From NCBI GenBank assembly GCA_963735495.1, contig CAVTLG010000010.1, forward strand, positions 186,001 to 250,000: 64,000 nt of DNA, given 5' to 3'. Position numbers and translations under genes: made by a program. Below the pieces are notes generated by a model. That model saw nothing but the letters and a program-made list of their open reading frames with translations. It was not told the DNA's origin and made no database searches. Shown here piece after piece: positions 44,690 through 54,001 of the stretch. The stretch's first letter is position 1; each line of letters begins with the position of its first letter. This DNA comes from CAVTLG01 sp963735495. Lineage in GTDB: Bacteria > Chloroflexota > Ktedonobacteria > Ktedonobacterales > Ktedonobacteraceae.

Positions 44690-44811
44690 GCTCTCCGTCC
44701 ATGCGGGGGAAATGGGGTAGGGGCGTGTCCTGGCGACCGCCCCTGGGCGCACGCAAGGTGACGCCCCTACCCCATTTCCCAACGTTTTCTTTCGGAAGAA
44801 TGGAGACCCTA
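44690..44811. repeat. Dispersed GGGTAGGGGCG inverted-repeat element, copy B (best conserved)
   Basis: Arms of 20 bp, GGGAAATGGGGTAGGGGCGT (44707-44726) and its complement (44761-44780), flank a 34-base GC-rich loop. Outer ends CTCTCCGTCCATGC and GGAAGAATGGAGACCC echo the ends of copy A at 11932. The transcript would form a very stable hairpin and may act as a terminator after the aminotransferase gene. Confidence 0.75.
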
Positions 44812-44843
44812 ATCTAGCGAGAATGGTAAGAGGTTGTCTGCTT

Positions 44844-46985
44844 ATGACTCTGAGACAAGATGCATATGCACAACATCAAGTGCTTGCTGCTACCTGGAAT
44901 CTGCACGTCGGTCCAGACCTGTGCCATGATGTGCAGGCTGGTCTGGATCGTGAGTGGCTAGTAACGAATGGCCTCGGTGGTTATGCGGCTGGCTCGCTGG
45001 TGGGAGCGACGACGCGTTGTTACCATGGTTTATTGGTTGCCGCCTTGCATCCGCCGGTTGAACGTACTGTGCTGGTCACGAAAATCGATGAGGAGGTCAC
45101 GTTACCATCCGGCGAGCTGCTCAAATTGGGGGTGAATGAATACCAGGAAGGGGTACTTGATCCGCAAGGCTATCGCTATCTCGACACTGTAGCACTCGAA
45201 GGTGACGTTCCTTGTTTTGTGTATTGCCTGAATGAGACGCTGACGCTTGAAAAGCGTGTCTGGATGGAGTATGGACAAAACACAACCTATGTGCAATACA
45301 CTCTGCATGGCACACTTGATGGCGATGTCCTGGGACGCAGCGATCCTGCTACTGCTTTAGAGTTGACGCTCTATCCCTTTTGCCTCGCGCGCGACTACCA
45401 CAGCGTGACCCGGGGATCTCCTGACTGGCATTTTCTCGTCGAGAGCCAGGCCAATCGGTGTCGCATCCGCGCCTATGAAAGTGCGCCTGCCTATCAATTG
45501 TTGGCTGATCCCTCTGTCGCGTTTGTACCCGCAGGTCTGTGGTACTGGCATCTATTCCACCGTCGTGATCATGAGCGTGGATTGGCGGATCAAGAGGATG
45601 TCTATTTGCCGGGGACATTTCACCTCTCTCTTACTCCTGGCATGCGACGGACGCTTGTGCTCTCTGCTGAAACTCATCTCTCTACTGAGCTTGGTGGATC
45701 TCGTCATGAGGCGGCCATCGTGCATGCCTGGATGCGTCACCAGCGTCGTGTACGCCAGCTTTTAGCTGTAGCGGATCGGACAACGGATACTCTGCAGCAG
45801 TGTGATCCTGTGCAGGCACGCCTGGTAGTTGCTGCCGACCAGTTTATCGTGGCGCGGCCTGACTACACGCTCACTGGCAAGCAACCCTTACGACTCTCGC
45901 CGGATCGGAAGACCATCATTGCGGGCTATCCCTGGTTCACTGATTGGGGACGCGATAGCATGATTTCTCTGCCTGGTCTGCTGCTGTGCACTGGTCGTTA
46001 TAGCGAGGCGCGTGGCTTGCTCAAAGCCTTTGTCTCCTTTATGCACAAAGGACTTATTCCCAACCGTTTCCCGGACAGTGGGGATGAGCTTGTCTATAAC
46101 AGTGTTGATGCCACCTTGTGGTTATTTCATGCCCTCGATCTCTATCTGAGGACGACGGGGGATTGGGCGTTGCTCAAAGAACTCTTTCCCGCACTCAGTG
46201 AGAGCATTCAGTGGCATATACGTGGCACTGAGTATGGCATCGGGGTCGATCCGCAAGATGGTTTATTGCATGCCGGGGCAGCCGGAGTGCAGCTCACATG
46301 GATGGATGCCAAAGTTGACGATTGGGTGGTGACGCCGCGTCGCGGCAAACCGGTAGAAGTCAACGCGCTCTGGTATTATGCTTTGACGGCGATGGAAGCC
46401 TGGGCGGTCCATCTCTCAATCGACGCGAGCCCATACAGTGAGTTGCGCAGTCAGGTCCAGCAACATTTTGCCGCGCGTTTCTGGCACGAGGCCGGCGGAT
46501 ATCTCTACGATGTCATTGATGTCGATGGAAACGCTGGTCAAAATGATGCCTCGTTTCGTCCCAATCAACTTTTTGCCACCTCACTGACGCATGAATTGCT
46601 CTCAGAGGCGCAAACAGCCAGTATGTTGCAACAGGTCACGGACCAGTTATTGACCCCGTATGGACTGCGCTCGCTCAGTCCAAAGGACCCGGCATACCAC
46701 CAGCATTTCCAGGGAGATCGTATGCACAGGGATGGCGCTTATCACCAGGGTACAGTCTGGCAGTGGCTGATTGGTCCCTACGTTGATGTCTATTTGCGGG
46801 TCCATAACGACCGTGCGGAACTCTTGCCTCTGCTGCTCCCATTGATTGAGCAACTATGGGGAACGTGTCTGGGTACCATTGGTGAGGTTGCAGAGCCGGA
46901 GCCGCCATATACATCTGCGGGCTGTTTTGCGCAGGCGTGGAGCGTCGCTGAACTGCTGCGCTGCTGGCTACTGCTCGTTGGCTAA
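44844..46985 (+). CDS. Glycogen debranching enzyme-like (amylo-alpha-1,6-glucosidase) protein
   Basis: The product has about 713 aa. The N-terminal domain has DREWLVTNGLGGYAAGSLVGA and TTRCYHGLLVAAL. The C-terminal (alpha/alpha)6 domain has GYPWFTDWGRDSMISLPGL, NRFPDSGDELVYNSVDATLW, PVEVNALWYYAL, FRPNQLFA and YHQGTVWQWLIGPY, as in archaeal-type GDE proteins. It should hydrolyse alpha-1,6 branches of glycogen-like glucans. ATG at 44844 follows AAGAGG; ATG at 44823 is possible. The last 18 bases overlap the convergent nrdR. Confidence 0.92.
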   Translation: MTLRQDAYAQHQVLAATWNLHVGPDLCHDVQAGLDREWLVTNGLGGYAAGSLVGATTRCYHGLLVAALHPPVERTVLVTKIDEEVTLPSGELLKLGVNEYQEGVLDPQGYRYLDTVALEGDVPCFVYCLNETLTLEKRVWMEYGQNTTYVQYTLHGTLDGDVLGRSDPATALELTLYPFCLARDYHSVTRGSPDWHFLVESQANRCRIRAYESAPAYQLLADPSVAFVPAGLWYWHLFHRRDHERGLADQEDVYLPGTFHLSLTPGMRRTLVLSAETHLSTELGGSRHEAAIVHAWMRHQRRVRQLLAVADRTTDTLQQCDPVQARLVVAADQFIVARPDYTLTGKQPLRLSPDRKTIIAGYPWFTDWGRDSMISLPGLLLCTGRYSEARGLLKAFVSFMHKGLIPNRFPDSGDELVYNSVDATLWLFHALDLYLRTTGDWALLKELFPALSESIQWHIRGTEYGIGVDPQDGLLHAGAAGVQLTWMDAKVDDWVVTPRRGKPVEVNALWYYALTAMEAWAVHLSIDASPYSELRSQVQQHFAARFWHEAGGYLYDVIDVDGNAGQNDASFRPNQLFATSLTHELLSEAQTASMLQQVTDQLLTPYGLRSLSPKDPAYHQHFQGDRMHRDGAYHQGTVWQWLIGPYVDVYLRVHNDRAELLPLLLPLIEQLWGTCLGTIGEVAEPEPPYTSAGCFAQAWSVAELLRCWLLLVG

Positions 46986-47495
46986 GGGGGTTGTCTCTGG
47001 CCAATTGCCGTTGATAGCTTTGCTGCTACTCTCGTCGGTGTCTGGTTTCTCGCGGTTCAGCAGTGTCTGGATCTCCTCGAACATCGTTTCGACGTCGGCG
47101 AAGGAGCGATAGACGCTAGCGAAGCGTATGTATGCGATCTTGTCCATACGGCGCAAATGATCCATCACAAGCTCGCCAATCACGCTGCTGGGGATCTCCT
47201 GTTTGCCAAAGCGGTACAGCTCTTGTTCGATCTCTTCGACTGCGTTCTCGATTTCACCAGCAGGCAAGGGACGCTTCTCACAGGCTTTGCGAATGCCCAC
47301 ATACAGCTTTTGCCGGTCGAATGACTCACGTCGTTGATCTTGCTTAATCACCATCAGGTGAAATTTCTCGACGCGCTCATAGGTACTAAAGCGGCCTTTG
47401 CAGTGTTCACATTCGCGTCTTCTATGAATGGCATCCCCGATGTCTCGCGAATCTTTGACTCGTGAGTCAGTGCCTCCACAAAAAGGGCATTTCAT
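46968..47495 (-). CDS. nrdR: Transcriptional repressor NrdR
   Basis: The 175-aa protein begins MKCPFCGGTDSRVKDSR and has the second half of the zinc ribbon in CEHCKGRFSTYERVE, followed by the ATP-cone domain (VIKQDQRRESFDRQKL, AYIRFASVYRSFAD). NrdR senses (d)ATP and represses ribonucleotide reductase genes. The C-terminal 25 residues are an extra polar tail. No nrd gene or clear NrdR box is adjacent, so targets are elsewhere. Its end overlaps the debranching enzyme gene. Confidence 0.97.
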   Translation of the reverse strand: MKCPFCGGTDSRVKDSRDIGDAIHRRRECEHCKGRFSTYERVEKFHLMVIKQDQRRESFDRQKLYVGIRKACEKRPLPAGEIENAVEEIEQELYRFGKQEIPSSVIGELVMDHLRRMDKIAYIRFASVYRSFADVETMFEEIQTLLNREKPDTDESSSKAINGNWPETTPLANEQ

Positions 47496-47762
47496 CGCTG
47501 TCCCCGAATACTAATTTAGCTTGCCTTTCATTCAGATCGAGAAACAAGCCGCAGCCTCTTTCTGGTCACAAGCGTGATAGTTCTGAATGTATGCAGATAA
47601 CAGGATAGTATAGTGCTATATTCTATCACATTTCGCCTTTGCGTACTATGCGCAACATAGTGCGTGGAGAGGAAGGATATCCAGTCCACTCTTCGCGCCT
47701 TAAGTAATCTCTGCAAAAACTGGAATGGTCAATTGATTGAGCACCAGAGACAGCCAGAGAAA

Positions 47763-48035
47763 CTATGAGATGAGAGCCGTAGCTGTTTTTGTATACTCCT
47801 CTGGGATAATGCCGGACGCTGTGTCTTGCTTACTCTCCACGGCGGTCGGCATTTTCTGTTGGGTGGGATGTACTTTCCCAACATAACCCGAGCGCAAACG
47901 GGAACCCTCGCGCCAATAAGCATACCAGTAAGGACCATGCCCCTGACCATTACGACAGGTGCTGCATGATGCTTTACCACATTTCCGGTATTGTAACTGA
48001 TACGTGATGTGCTGATCGCTTGGTATGTCTGTCAT
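47763..48035 (-). CDS. Small Cys-rich protein, DUF6788-like
   Basis: The 90-aa protein reads QYRKCGKASCSTCRNGQGHGPYWYAYWREG followed by SGYVGK (quoted in parts around residues 12-55). Three cysteines in KCGKASCSTC and the GPYWYAYW stretch match the small DUF6788-type proteins that I associate with Ktedonobacteria and other mobile-element-rich bacteria; function is unknown, and a zinc-binding nucleic-acid role is only a guess. ATG at 48035 has GGAAGGG 12 bases upstream. Confidence 0.7.
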   Translation of the reverse strand: MTDIPSDQHITYQLQYRKCGKASCSTCRNGQGHGPYWYAYWREGSRLRSGYVGKVHPTQQKMPTAVESKQDTASGIIPEEYTKTATALIS

Positions 48036-48462
48036 GAACCACTTACCCTTCCACAAATCAATAAAATTTGAACGTGACCTTAGACGCTAAGCTACTATGT
48101 ATAATACCATCAATATATGAACATTGTATGAATTTGTTGCTCGCAAAGATGAAACATCGTTCATTTTTTAGCGCATATTCGCATGCAAATGTGTATCTCT
48201 ATAACATATTATTCATATGGAAAAGACGCCTGGTTGCGCCCTTTTTTGTAGACAGACGTGCGAGCTTTTTGGGGATGTTCAAGAGCAGACGCTCATTCCG
48301 CAAGCAGAGAGATGGGTGTGGCACGATTTCTCCTGGAGGAAGCGGCGACTGAAGGTAAGCGTGTTGCCGCTTCTCGGTTCGTGAGGACGAATGACTTCAC
48401 ATGGGTACCCTATATTTGCAACAGAAAGGAAAACAAACCGCTGAATGCATGCAAAAAGGTCT
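48036..48462. other. Intergenic region, no feature recognised
   Basis: About 430 bases of mixed composition, AT-rich at the left. No coding frame, terminator or repeat could be supported. The DUF6788-like gene starts leftward from its left edge; the HAD gene ends at its right edge. Confidence 0.35.
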
Positions 48463-49113
48463 CTATAATTCCCGTATGCGTTCCACGCTGACCTCTGTCA
48501 AATCCTTTACCATCAACTCTGCTGCGCGCAGACCTGGCAAATCCCGCTCACCGGCCACCGCGATGCAGCGCATGCCGCCCGCGTGAGCAGCCTGAACGCC
48601 AGCTACAGCATCTTCAATCACCAGGCATCTTGTCGGAGCCATGCCCAGCACCTCGGCTGCCTTCAGAAACACATCGGGAGCGGGCTTGCCACGGGGCACC
48701 GTCTCACCCGAAATGAGCGCCGACAAAAAGCGTTGCAGTCCCAGGGTCTTACTGATCACCTCAATATTCTGCATGGGCGTAGAGGATGCTAGAGCTTGCG
48801 CATAGCCAGCGTCGCGTAGTGCCGTCAGCAACTCAATCGCGCCGGGCAGAGGAGCCGCGTTTTCGCCGATCAGTGCGCGGAAAAACGCCTCTTTGCGATC
48901 CGCCAGAGCCTGAGCGCGTGTGGGCGGTAGAGGTCCCCACAACTGTTGAATAATCGCATCGTTGCGCATGCCAAAGGTGGCCCGGAACTGCTCATCGCTA
49001 AAGGGCAAACCCTCCTCGCCGGTCATGCGATGCCAGGCCCGGCGATGCTCCTCGCTACTATCGAGAATAACACCATCGAGATCCCAAATAACCGCCTGTA
49101 TCTGCTCTGTCAT
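48463..49113 (-). CDS. HAD-superfamily phosphatase/phosphoglucomutase-like
   Basis: The 216-aa HAD subfamily I protein has WDLDGVILDSSEEH (motif I, two Asp), LASSTPMQN (motif II), RGKPAPDVFLKAAEVLG (motif III Lys) and VIEDAVAGVQAAHAGGM (motif IV). The layout matches beta-phosphoglucomutase and related sugar-phosphate phosphatases; the exact substrate is not determined. ATG at 49113 has AGGAG 11 bases upstream. No partner gene is adjacent. Confidence 0.9.
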   Translation of the reverse strand: MTEQIQAVIWDLDGVILDSSEEHRRAWHRMTGEEGLPFSDEQFRATFGMRNDAIIQQLWGPLPPTRAQALADRKEAFFRALIGENAAPLPGAIELLTALRDAGYAQALASSTPMQNIEVISKTLGLQRFLSALISGETVPRGKPAPDVFLKAAEVLGMAPTRCLVIEDAVAGVQAAHAGGMRCIAVAGERDLPGLRAAELMVKDLTEVSVERIREL

Positions 49114-49475
49114 AAAGTGCACGCTCCTAAAATACTACTTTATAATAAAAAAGCCAAATAATCAACTAAAATCCGATCAAAGACCTGTAAGACCTGGTGA
49201 CAACATTTTCGCCAATCCTCTTTTTCTGGCCACATTTCCTACACCGCAATCACACAAAATAGTGCCATCTATCCTGCCACATAGACGTGTGATAGTGACC
49301 ATGCTAGAATGAAAGCGAAGCACATACTATTGCTGCCACTTCCATCTCCAGTGCCTATGCAACGTGGATTGATGGAAGGGATCTATCGCTTATCTGATAC
49401 TATCATATCTGGCGTGACGGGTGTGACCGCTCCGTCAATCTTGCATCTCGCAGGGGTGTAGGGGCAACCAAATTC
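49114..49475. other. Intergenic region left of the MITE-like element
   Basis: No gene was seen in these 360 bases. The left part must contain the promoter of the HAD gene, reading leftward. The right part runs directly into the GTAAC-ended repeat. Confidence 0.35.
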
Positions 49476-49594
49476 GTAACTCTTCAGGTCAGCTAGACCT
49501 CGGCGGGGGCAAGCCCCGCCGCTACGCGGGAGATGCTCGTCCGCGTAGCGACAATCCCTTGCGGTTGTCGTTCCCGACCTGAGTGAAGAGTTAC
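49476..49594. repeat. MITE-like element 1 with GTAAC ends
   Basis: The 119-bp unit begins GTAACTCTTCAGGTC and ends GACCTGAGTGAAGAGTTAC (imperfect terminal inverted repeats). Inside are three hairpins: GGCGGGG/CCCCGCC, GCTACGCGG/CCGCGTAGC and GACAA/TTGTC with the shared module at 49542-49570. Flanks AAATTC and CAAAATTC may be remains of a target duplication. It ends 28 bases before the paaK start. Confidence 0.7.
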
Positions 49595-49621
49595 CAAAAT
49601 TCGGACCTGGAGGATATACTT

Positions 49622-50965
49622 GTGATCAGTCATCGCGCGTTCTTCAACGAGGAGCTAGAGGCGCTGCCCAAGAGCAAGCTCAAAGCCTTACAACTGCAGC
49701 GGCTGCAAGCCATTGTCGAGCGAGCCTATACGCAGAACCAATTTTACCATCAACTCTATAGCGAGGCAGGCGTCAAGCCATCCGATATTCAGTCACTGGA
49801 GGATATCCACAAGCTTCCCTTCCTTGAGAAGAAGACCGTACGCTCGGCTTACCCATACGGGCTGGCATTGACGCCGCCGGGCGCAGCGGGCGGAGCTTTA
49901 CAACTGCATGCCACCAGTGGAACTACGGGCAAGAGTGTGCCGGTCTTCGCCACCAAAAAAGATATCACCAACTGGGCGGACCTCAACGCGCGCGAACTAT
50001 GGATGGTTGGATTGCGTCCAGGTGACATATTAATGAACTGTTACGGCTACGGTCTACCCACGGGCGGCTTCGGGTTCCATTATGGAGCCATGGCCATGGA
50101 CGTTATGACCATCCCCATGGGATCTGACGCCCGTCAATACGAGCGCATGCGCGATTTTATCGTCGATTTTGGCGTCACGGCCTTCTGTATGACGCCATCG
50201 GTCGGACTCTATGTTGGCAACAAGCTGGCCGAGCGTGGTGTTGACCTGCGGGAGACAAAGCTCAAGATAGGACTTTTTGGGGCCGAGCCATGGCCCTGGG
50301 AGACGCGTCTCAAGTTGGAGGAACTATTCAACATCACCGCCTACGACGAATTCGGCATGACCGAATTCTTAGGACCGGGCATGACCTGTGAATGTGAGGT
50401 GCGTGATGGCATGCACGCGTGGGCTGACTCGTTCCTGGTCGAATGTATTGACCCGCAGAGCGGTGAACCTGTCCCTGATGGGCAGGACGGCGAGCTTGTC
50501 TGGACCTGGCTAGCTGCTGACGGCACGGCCATGATCCGTTATCGCAGCCGTGATCTCTCGCGTACCTGGTGGGAGGAGCGTTGTGCCTGTGGCCGCACGC
50601 ATCCCAAGATTGGAGCCATCAAGGGTCGCAGTGACGACGCCGTATCTATCCGAGGCTTAATTGTCTTCCCCAGCCAGATCGAAGCCGCGCTGGTAAAATT
50701 TCCCGAGACCGCGTCCAACTTCCGTATCATCGTAGACCGTAAGAACGATCTGGACACCTTCGATCTCAAAGTCGAAATAAAGGATCGAGCCATCCTGGAG
50801 CATGCTGAATACGTCCGCACGCTGCAAGGGAAAATGGCAGAGGCCGTAAAATCGATCACCGGCAACACGCCGCACGTCGAACTGGTGCCAGCTGATAGCT
50901 TGCCACGGGCCAGTGGTGGCGAATCCAAGACCGCTAGCGCGCGTGTTGAAGACCGTCGTAAATAA
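49622..50965 (+). CDS. paaK: Phenylacetate--CoA ligase family protein
   Basis: The 447-aa adenylate-forming enzyme has LQLQRLQAIVERAYTQNQFY, the ATP loop HATSGTTGKSVPVF, YDEFGMTEFLGPGMTCEC (substrate/zinc region) and RGLIVFPSQIEAAL in the C-terminal domain. It would activate phenylacetate or another aryl acid to its CoA thioester; no other paa gene is near, so the substrate is open. The start is a GTG at 49622, 8 bases after GGAGG; the earlier in-frame ATG lies inside the repeat element. Confidence 0.9.
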   Translation: MISHRAFFNEELEALPKSKLKALQLQRLQAIVERAYTQNQFYHQLYSEAGVKPSDIQSLEDIHKLPFLEKKTVRSAYPYGLALTPPGAAGGALQLHATSGTTGKSVPVFATKKDITNWADLNARELWMVGLRPGDILMNCYGYGLPTGGFGFHYGAMAMDVMTIPMGSDARQYERMRDFIVDFGVTAFCMTPSVGLYVGNKLAERGVDLRETKLKIGLFGAEPWPWETRLKLEELFNITAYDEFGMTEFLGPGMTCECEVRDGMHAWADSFLVECIDPQSGEPVPDGQDGELVWTWLAADGTAMIRYRSRDLSRTWWEERCACGRTHPKIGAIKGRSDDAVSIRGLIVFPSQIEAALVKFPETASNFRIIVDRKNDLDTFDLKVEIKDRAILEHAEYVRTLQGKMAEAVKSITGNTPHVELVPADSLPRASGGESKTASARVEDRRK

Positions 50966-50989
50966 CGTGTTGACTCTTCGTCCACTCAA

Positions 50990-51165
50990 GGAAACCGGGT
51001 AGGGGCGGCGCTAGCCCAGTGATGAGGAGGAAACCGGGTAGGGGCGGCGCTAGCCCAGTGATGAGGAGGAAACCGGGTAGGGGCGGCGCTGGCCTCCGCC
51101 CGAAGGTGCACGCGAGGTAACGCCTCTCTCCCGTTTCCCGACGTTTCTCCCGCCATGATGGAGAT
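50990..51165. repeat. GGGTAGGGGCG element, copy C, with 39-bp tandem duplication
   Basis: Two identical 39-bp units (50990-51028 and 51029-51067) and a partial third start with GGAAACCGGGTAGGGGCGGC. They are followed by GTGCACGCGAGGTAACGCC and CCCGTTTCCCGACG, and by the outer end GATGGAGATCCC also seen in copies A and B. The tandem left arm suggests slippage in a single element. It lies between paaK and miaB. Confidence 0.8.
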
Positions 51166-51295
51166 CCCAACCTGAATACATAGTGACAGGGAGCGTGTGG
51201 TGGTGTATAATACCGACCACAATCAGTACAAGTAGGTAAGAGCTATCCCATACACTAATGCACATGCCATTGATGCTCAAAGTGAGGCACTTGAA

Positions 51296-52786
51296 ATGAC
51301 CACGACTACTATTCCACGCGGAAAATACCATATCTGGACTGTCGGCTGTCAGATGAATCAGGCTGACTCTCAGCGTATTCAGACTATGCTTGATGCGTTA
51401 GGCTGGGAAGAGGCCGGTATGGAGCAGGCCAATCTCGTGGTCCTCAACACCTGTAGTGTGCGCCGCGCTCCTGAAGAGAAGGCGCACAACCTGCTCGCCA
51501 GGCTCAGGCGCAGCAAAGAGCAACGTAGCGACCTGTTAGTCGCCTTAATGGGCTGTATGATTGGCAATCAAAAGACCATTGACGACCTCAGTAAACACTA
51601 TCCGCACGTTGATCTCTTCATGAAAGTTGAGCAGGCTGACATTCTCCCGCGTTTCCTGGAGGAGCGTTGGACGCCGATTTCGGGAGCGGGTTGCCTCGAT
51701 ATTGAATATTTGCCTGAGCCTGATGCAGTATCTCCTGAGCCTGTTTTGCCCACCTTCGCTACCTCTTTTACCAGAGCGGGCAAACACAACACAGTGCTAC
51801 CGATGGCGATCACCCCGAAGCCCGGTGAGCGGGTGGCCCATTATCCTACCGATATCGCACCTGCGCAAGTCAGTCCGACGGCGTGGCTGCCGATAGTCCT
51901 TGGTTGTAACAAAGTCTGTACCTATTGTATTGTGCCGTATCGTCGTGGTCGTGAGCGTAGTCGTCCTATGGATGAATTGCTGAGCGAAGCTCGCTCGTTA
52001 GTCACCAAAGGCGCGAAGGAACTGACATTGCTCGGTCAGACTGTCGAATCATATGGGCTGGATCTGCCAGAGAAGCCTGATCTTGCTGATTTGATGACAA
52101 ACTTGAGTGAGATCACAGGTTTAGAGCGTATCCGCTTCATGACTTCTTATCCACGCTACATGACCGATAGCATGATCGAGCGTATGGCTCACCTGCCCAA
52201 AGTCTGCGAGCACCTGAATATTCCCGTGCAGGCTGGGGATGATGAGACGCTCAAGCGTATGAAGCGCGGCTATTCCCTGGACGAATATTGCGAGCGTATT
52301 GCACGTGTGCGTGAACTCTGGCCGCGTGTCTCGTTATCCACGGACGTCATTGTAGGTTTCTGTGGGGAGACCGAGACCGAGTTTCAGCACACACTGGATC
52401 TTCTCAAGCACATTCGTTTCGATATCGTCCACGTCGCAGCCTACTCTGTCCGTCCGGGTACCGTTGCGGCACGTTGGGAAGATGATATACCATTGGCCGA
52501 GAAAAAGCGGCGTTTGCACGCGGTGGAGGAGGTACAGGAAAGCATCGCCTTTGAACTGAATAGCGCTTCCATCGGGAAGATTGAAGAAGTGATGGTTGAG
52601 GACTCAAATACGACGCACGGGCGCCAGCAATGGAAAGGGCGCAATCGTGCGAACAAATTGGTCTTCTTTCCCCAGCCGGAGCCAGGCGAAGCAGGTCTTA
52701 CTGCTATGCAACCAGGGGATCTTGTACAGGTACGTATTGAGCGGGCAACGGCCTGGTCCCTACAAGGTTGCGCCATTACGCTATAA
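51296..52786 (+). CDS. miaB: tRNA-2-methylthio-N6-dimethylallyladenosine synthase
   Basis: The 496-aa radical-SAM methylthiotransferase has the UPF0004 domain with three cysteines (WTVGCQMNQAD, VVLNTCSVR, ALMGCMIG), the radical-SAM cluster motif CNKVCTYC, NIPVQAGDDETLKRMKRGYS and a C-terminal TRAM domain. It adds a methylthio group to i6A37 of tRNAs. An insertion of about 50 residues, Pro-rich, lies between the first domain and the radical-SAM core (about 135-195). GAGG precedes the ATG. Confidence 0.95.
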   Translation: MTTTTIPRGKYHIWTVGCQMNQADSQRIQTMLDALGWEEAGMEQANLVVLNTCSVRRAPEEKAHNLLARLRRSKEQRSDLLVALMGCMIGNQKTIDDLSKHYPHVDLFMKVEQADILPRFLEERWTPISGAGCLDIEYLPEPDAVSPEPVLPTFATSFTRAGKHNTVLPMAITPKPGERVAHYPTDIAPAQVSPTAWLPIVLGCNKVCTYCIVPYRRGRERSRPMDELLSEARSLVTKGAKELTLLGQTVESYGLDLPEKPDLADLMTNLSEITGLERIRFMTSYPRYMTDSMIERMAHLPKVCEHLNIPVQAGDDETLKRMKRGYSLDEYCERIARVRELWPRVSLSTDVIVGFCGETETEFQHTLDLLKHIRFDIVHVAAYSVRPGTVAARWEDDIPLAEKKRRLHAVEEVQESIAFELNSASIGKIEEVMVEDSNTTHGRQQWKGRNRANKLVFFPQPEPGEAGLTAMQPGDLVQVRIERATAWSLQGCAITL

Positions 52787-52833
52787 TAAGCGAACTAGTG
52801 AAAATGTATCCCGCGCAGATGGAGGATGTTTTG

Positions 52834-53655
52834 ATGACGCAAGCACTGTCGGCTGAAGAGAAAGCACGCCTGAAGAAGCAGTGGACAGAGTTGGCTGTCA
52901 AACTGGCTCAGGAGGGTCAGTGGGAAGAGGCCGTAAACGTAAATAAGAACGTCTTGAACCTTTTTCCTCAGGAGCCGGACGCCTTAAATCGTCTGGGGAA
53001 GGCGTATAGCGAGCTGGGGCAGTATACCGAAGCGCGCCAGGCTTACTCACAGACGTTGAAGGTCAGCCCTGGGAACAGCATTGCCAGGAGGAATCTGGAG
53101 CGCTTAGAAGCACTTCCTGAAACGCCTGTACGTCTGCCTGGTGGTGTTGATCGCATGGACCCCCGGCTGTTTATCGAGGAAACGGGCAAGACGGTTGTCA
53201 CCGAGCTGATTAACCTGGCTCCACAATCGGTTCTTGTGCATGTAGGAGTTGGAGACAAAGTTAATCTGCACGCTGAGGGTCATCGACTGCTCGTACGTAA
53301 CGCCGCAGGCACCGAGATCGGGCAAATCGAGCCGCGCCTGACGGGTCGTCTCATCGAATTCATGCAGGGGGGCAATCGCTATGCGGCTGCTGTTCTTGCC
53401 GTCGAACAAAATCAGGTTCGCCTGATTATTCGCGAGGAATACCAGCATCCCAGCATGTTTGGGAAGGTCAGCTTCCCGGCGCAGGCTGGTGGTGAGCGGG
53501 ATACCGTGCGCGCCTACATCAAGGACTCCATGTTGCGCTACGACCGTGACGACGAGGACGATCTTGGCAATGACGACGAGTATTATGATGGTGGAGACGA
53601 AACCGACGATATGACCGAGATCGATTTCGAGGGCAACAACGACCTCGAAGAGTAA
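52834..53655 (+). CDS. TPR-repeat protein with acidic tail
   Basis: The product has 273 aa. Residues 10-95 form two to three tetratricopeptide repeats (QWEEAVNVNKNVLNLFPQEP, DALNRLGKAYSELGQYTEAR). The middle is a beta-rich domain of unknown family (LLVRNAAGTEIGQIEP). The last 40 residues are almost entirely Asp, Glu, Asn and Tyr. TPRs imply a protein-binding role. ATG at 52834 has GGAGG upstream, 47 bases after miaB, so co-transcription is likely. The TAA stop is part of GTAAC, the left end of a repeat element. Confidence 0.8.
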   Translation: MTQALSAEEKARLKKQWTELAVKLAQEGQWEEAVNVNKNVLNLFPQEPDALNRLGKAYSELGQYTEARQAYSQTLKVSPGNSIARRNLERLEALPETPVRLPGGVDRMDPRLFIEETGKTVVTELINLAPQSVLVHVGVGDKVNLHAEGHRLLVRNAAGTEIGQIEPRLTGRLIEFMQGGNRYAAAVLAVEQNQVRLIIREEYQHPSMFGKVSFPAQAGGERDTVRAYIKDSMLRYDRDDEDDLGNDDEYYDGGDETDDMTEIDFEGNNDLEE

Positions 53656-53823
53656 CCTGTAGCAGTCCGCGTAGGGACAATCCTTGCGGCAGTCAGCAGA
53701 AAAACGCGTAGGGACAATCCCTTGCGGTTGTCCAGCGGCATTGGGTAAACCGACCGAAGGCCAAGAGACGCGTAGGGACAATCCCTTGCGGTTGTCCAGC
53801 GGCATTGGGCAGTTGAATAGTTA
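53652..53823. repeat. MITE-like element 2 with three hairpin modules
   Basis: It starts GTAAC at the TPR gene stop and ends TTGAATAGTTAC. The module CGCGTAGGGACAATCCCTTG continuing to TTGTCC occurs three times (from 53668, 53705 and 53769); the second and third are part of identical 41-bp repeats, 53705-53745 and 53769-53809. Each module folds GGACAA with TTGTCC. Confidence 0.75.
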
Positions 53824-53850
53824 CCATTTTTTATGAAAGGTAGTATAATT

Positions 53851-53973
53851 ATGAATAAGGCAAAAAAAGTTGCCTGGCACAAGCATCTTGTGAAAGCAAA
53901 GAAGTTCAAGGAAAAGCAGCGGTTGGCCCAGAAGGTCGGGACCGTAGCTGTTCCATCTACTGTACGGCGTTAG
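53851..53973 (+). CDS. Very small basic protein resembling AURKAIP1/COX24-type ribosomal proteins
   Basis: The 40-aa product starts MNKAKKVAWHKHLVKAKKF and is very rich in Lys, Arg and His. The KAKKxAWHKHxxKAKKxKEK pattern resembles short ribosome-associated proteins of the COX24/bS22-like group, but at this length the assignment is tentative. GAAAGG lies 13 bases upstream, and an in-frame ATG at 53833 is an alternative start. It lies directly after repeat element 2. Confidence 0.6.
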   Translation: MNKAKKVAWHKHLVKAKKFKEKQRLAQKVGTVAVPSTVRR

Positions 53974-54001
53974 GCGCTACACAGCTTTTGGCATGTGAGT
54001 T

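Noticed and set aside
53821..53849. TTACCA-N17-TATAAT promoter at the end of repeat element 2
   Set aside because: The start of transcription would fall after the ATG at 53851, and no later start codon keeps the small protein; probably coincidence.
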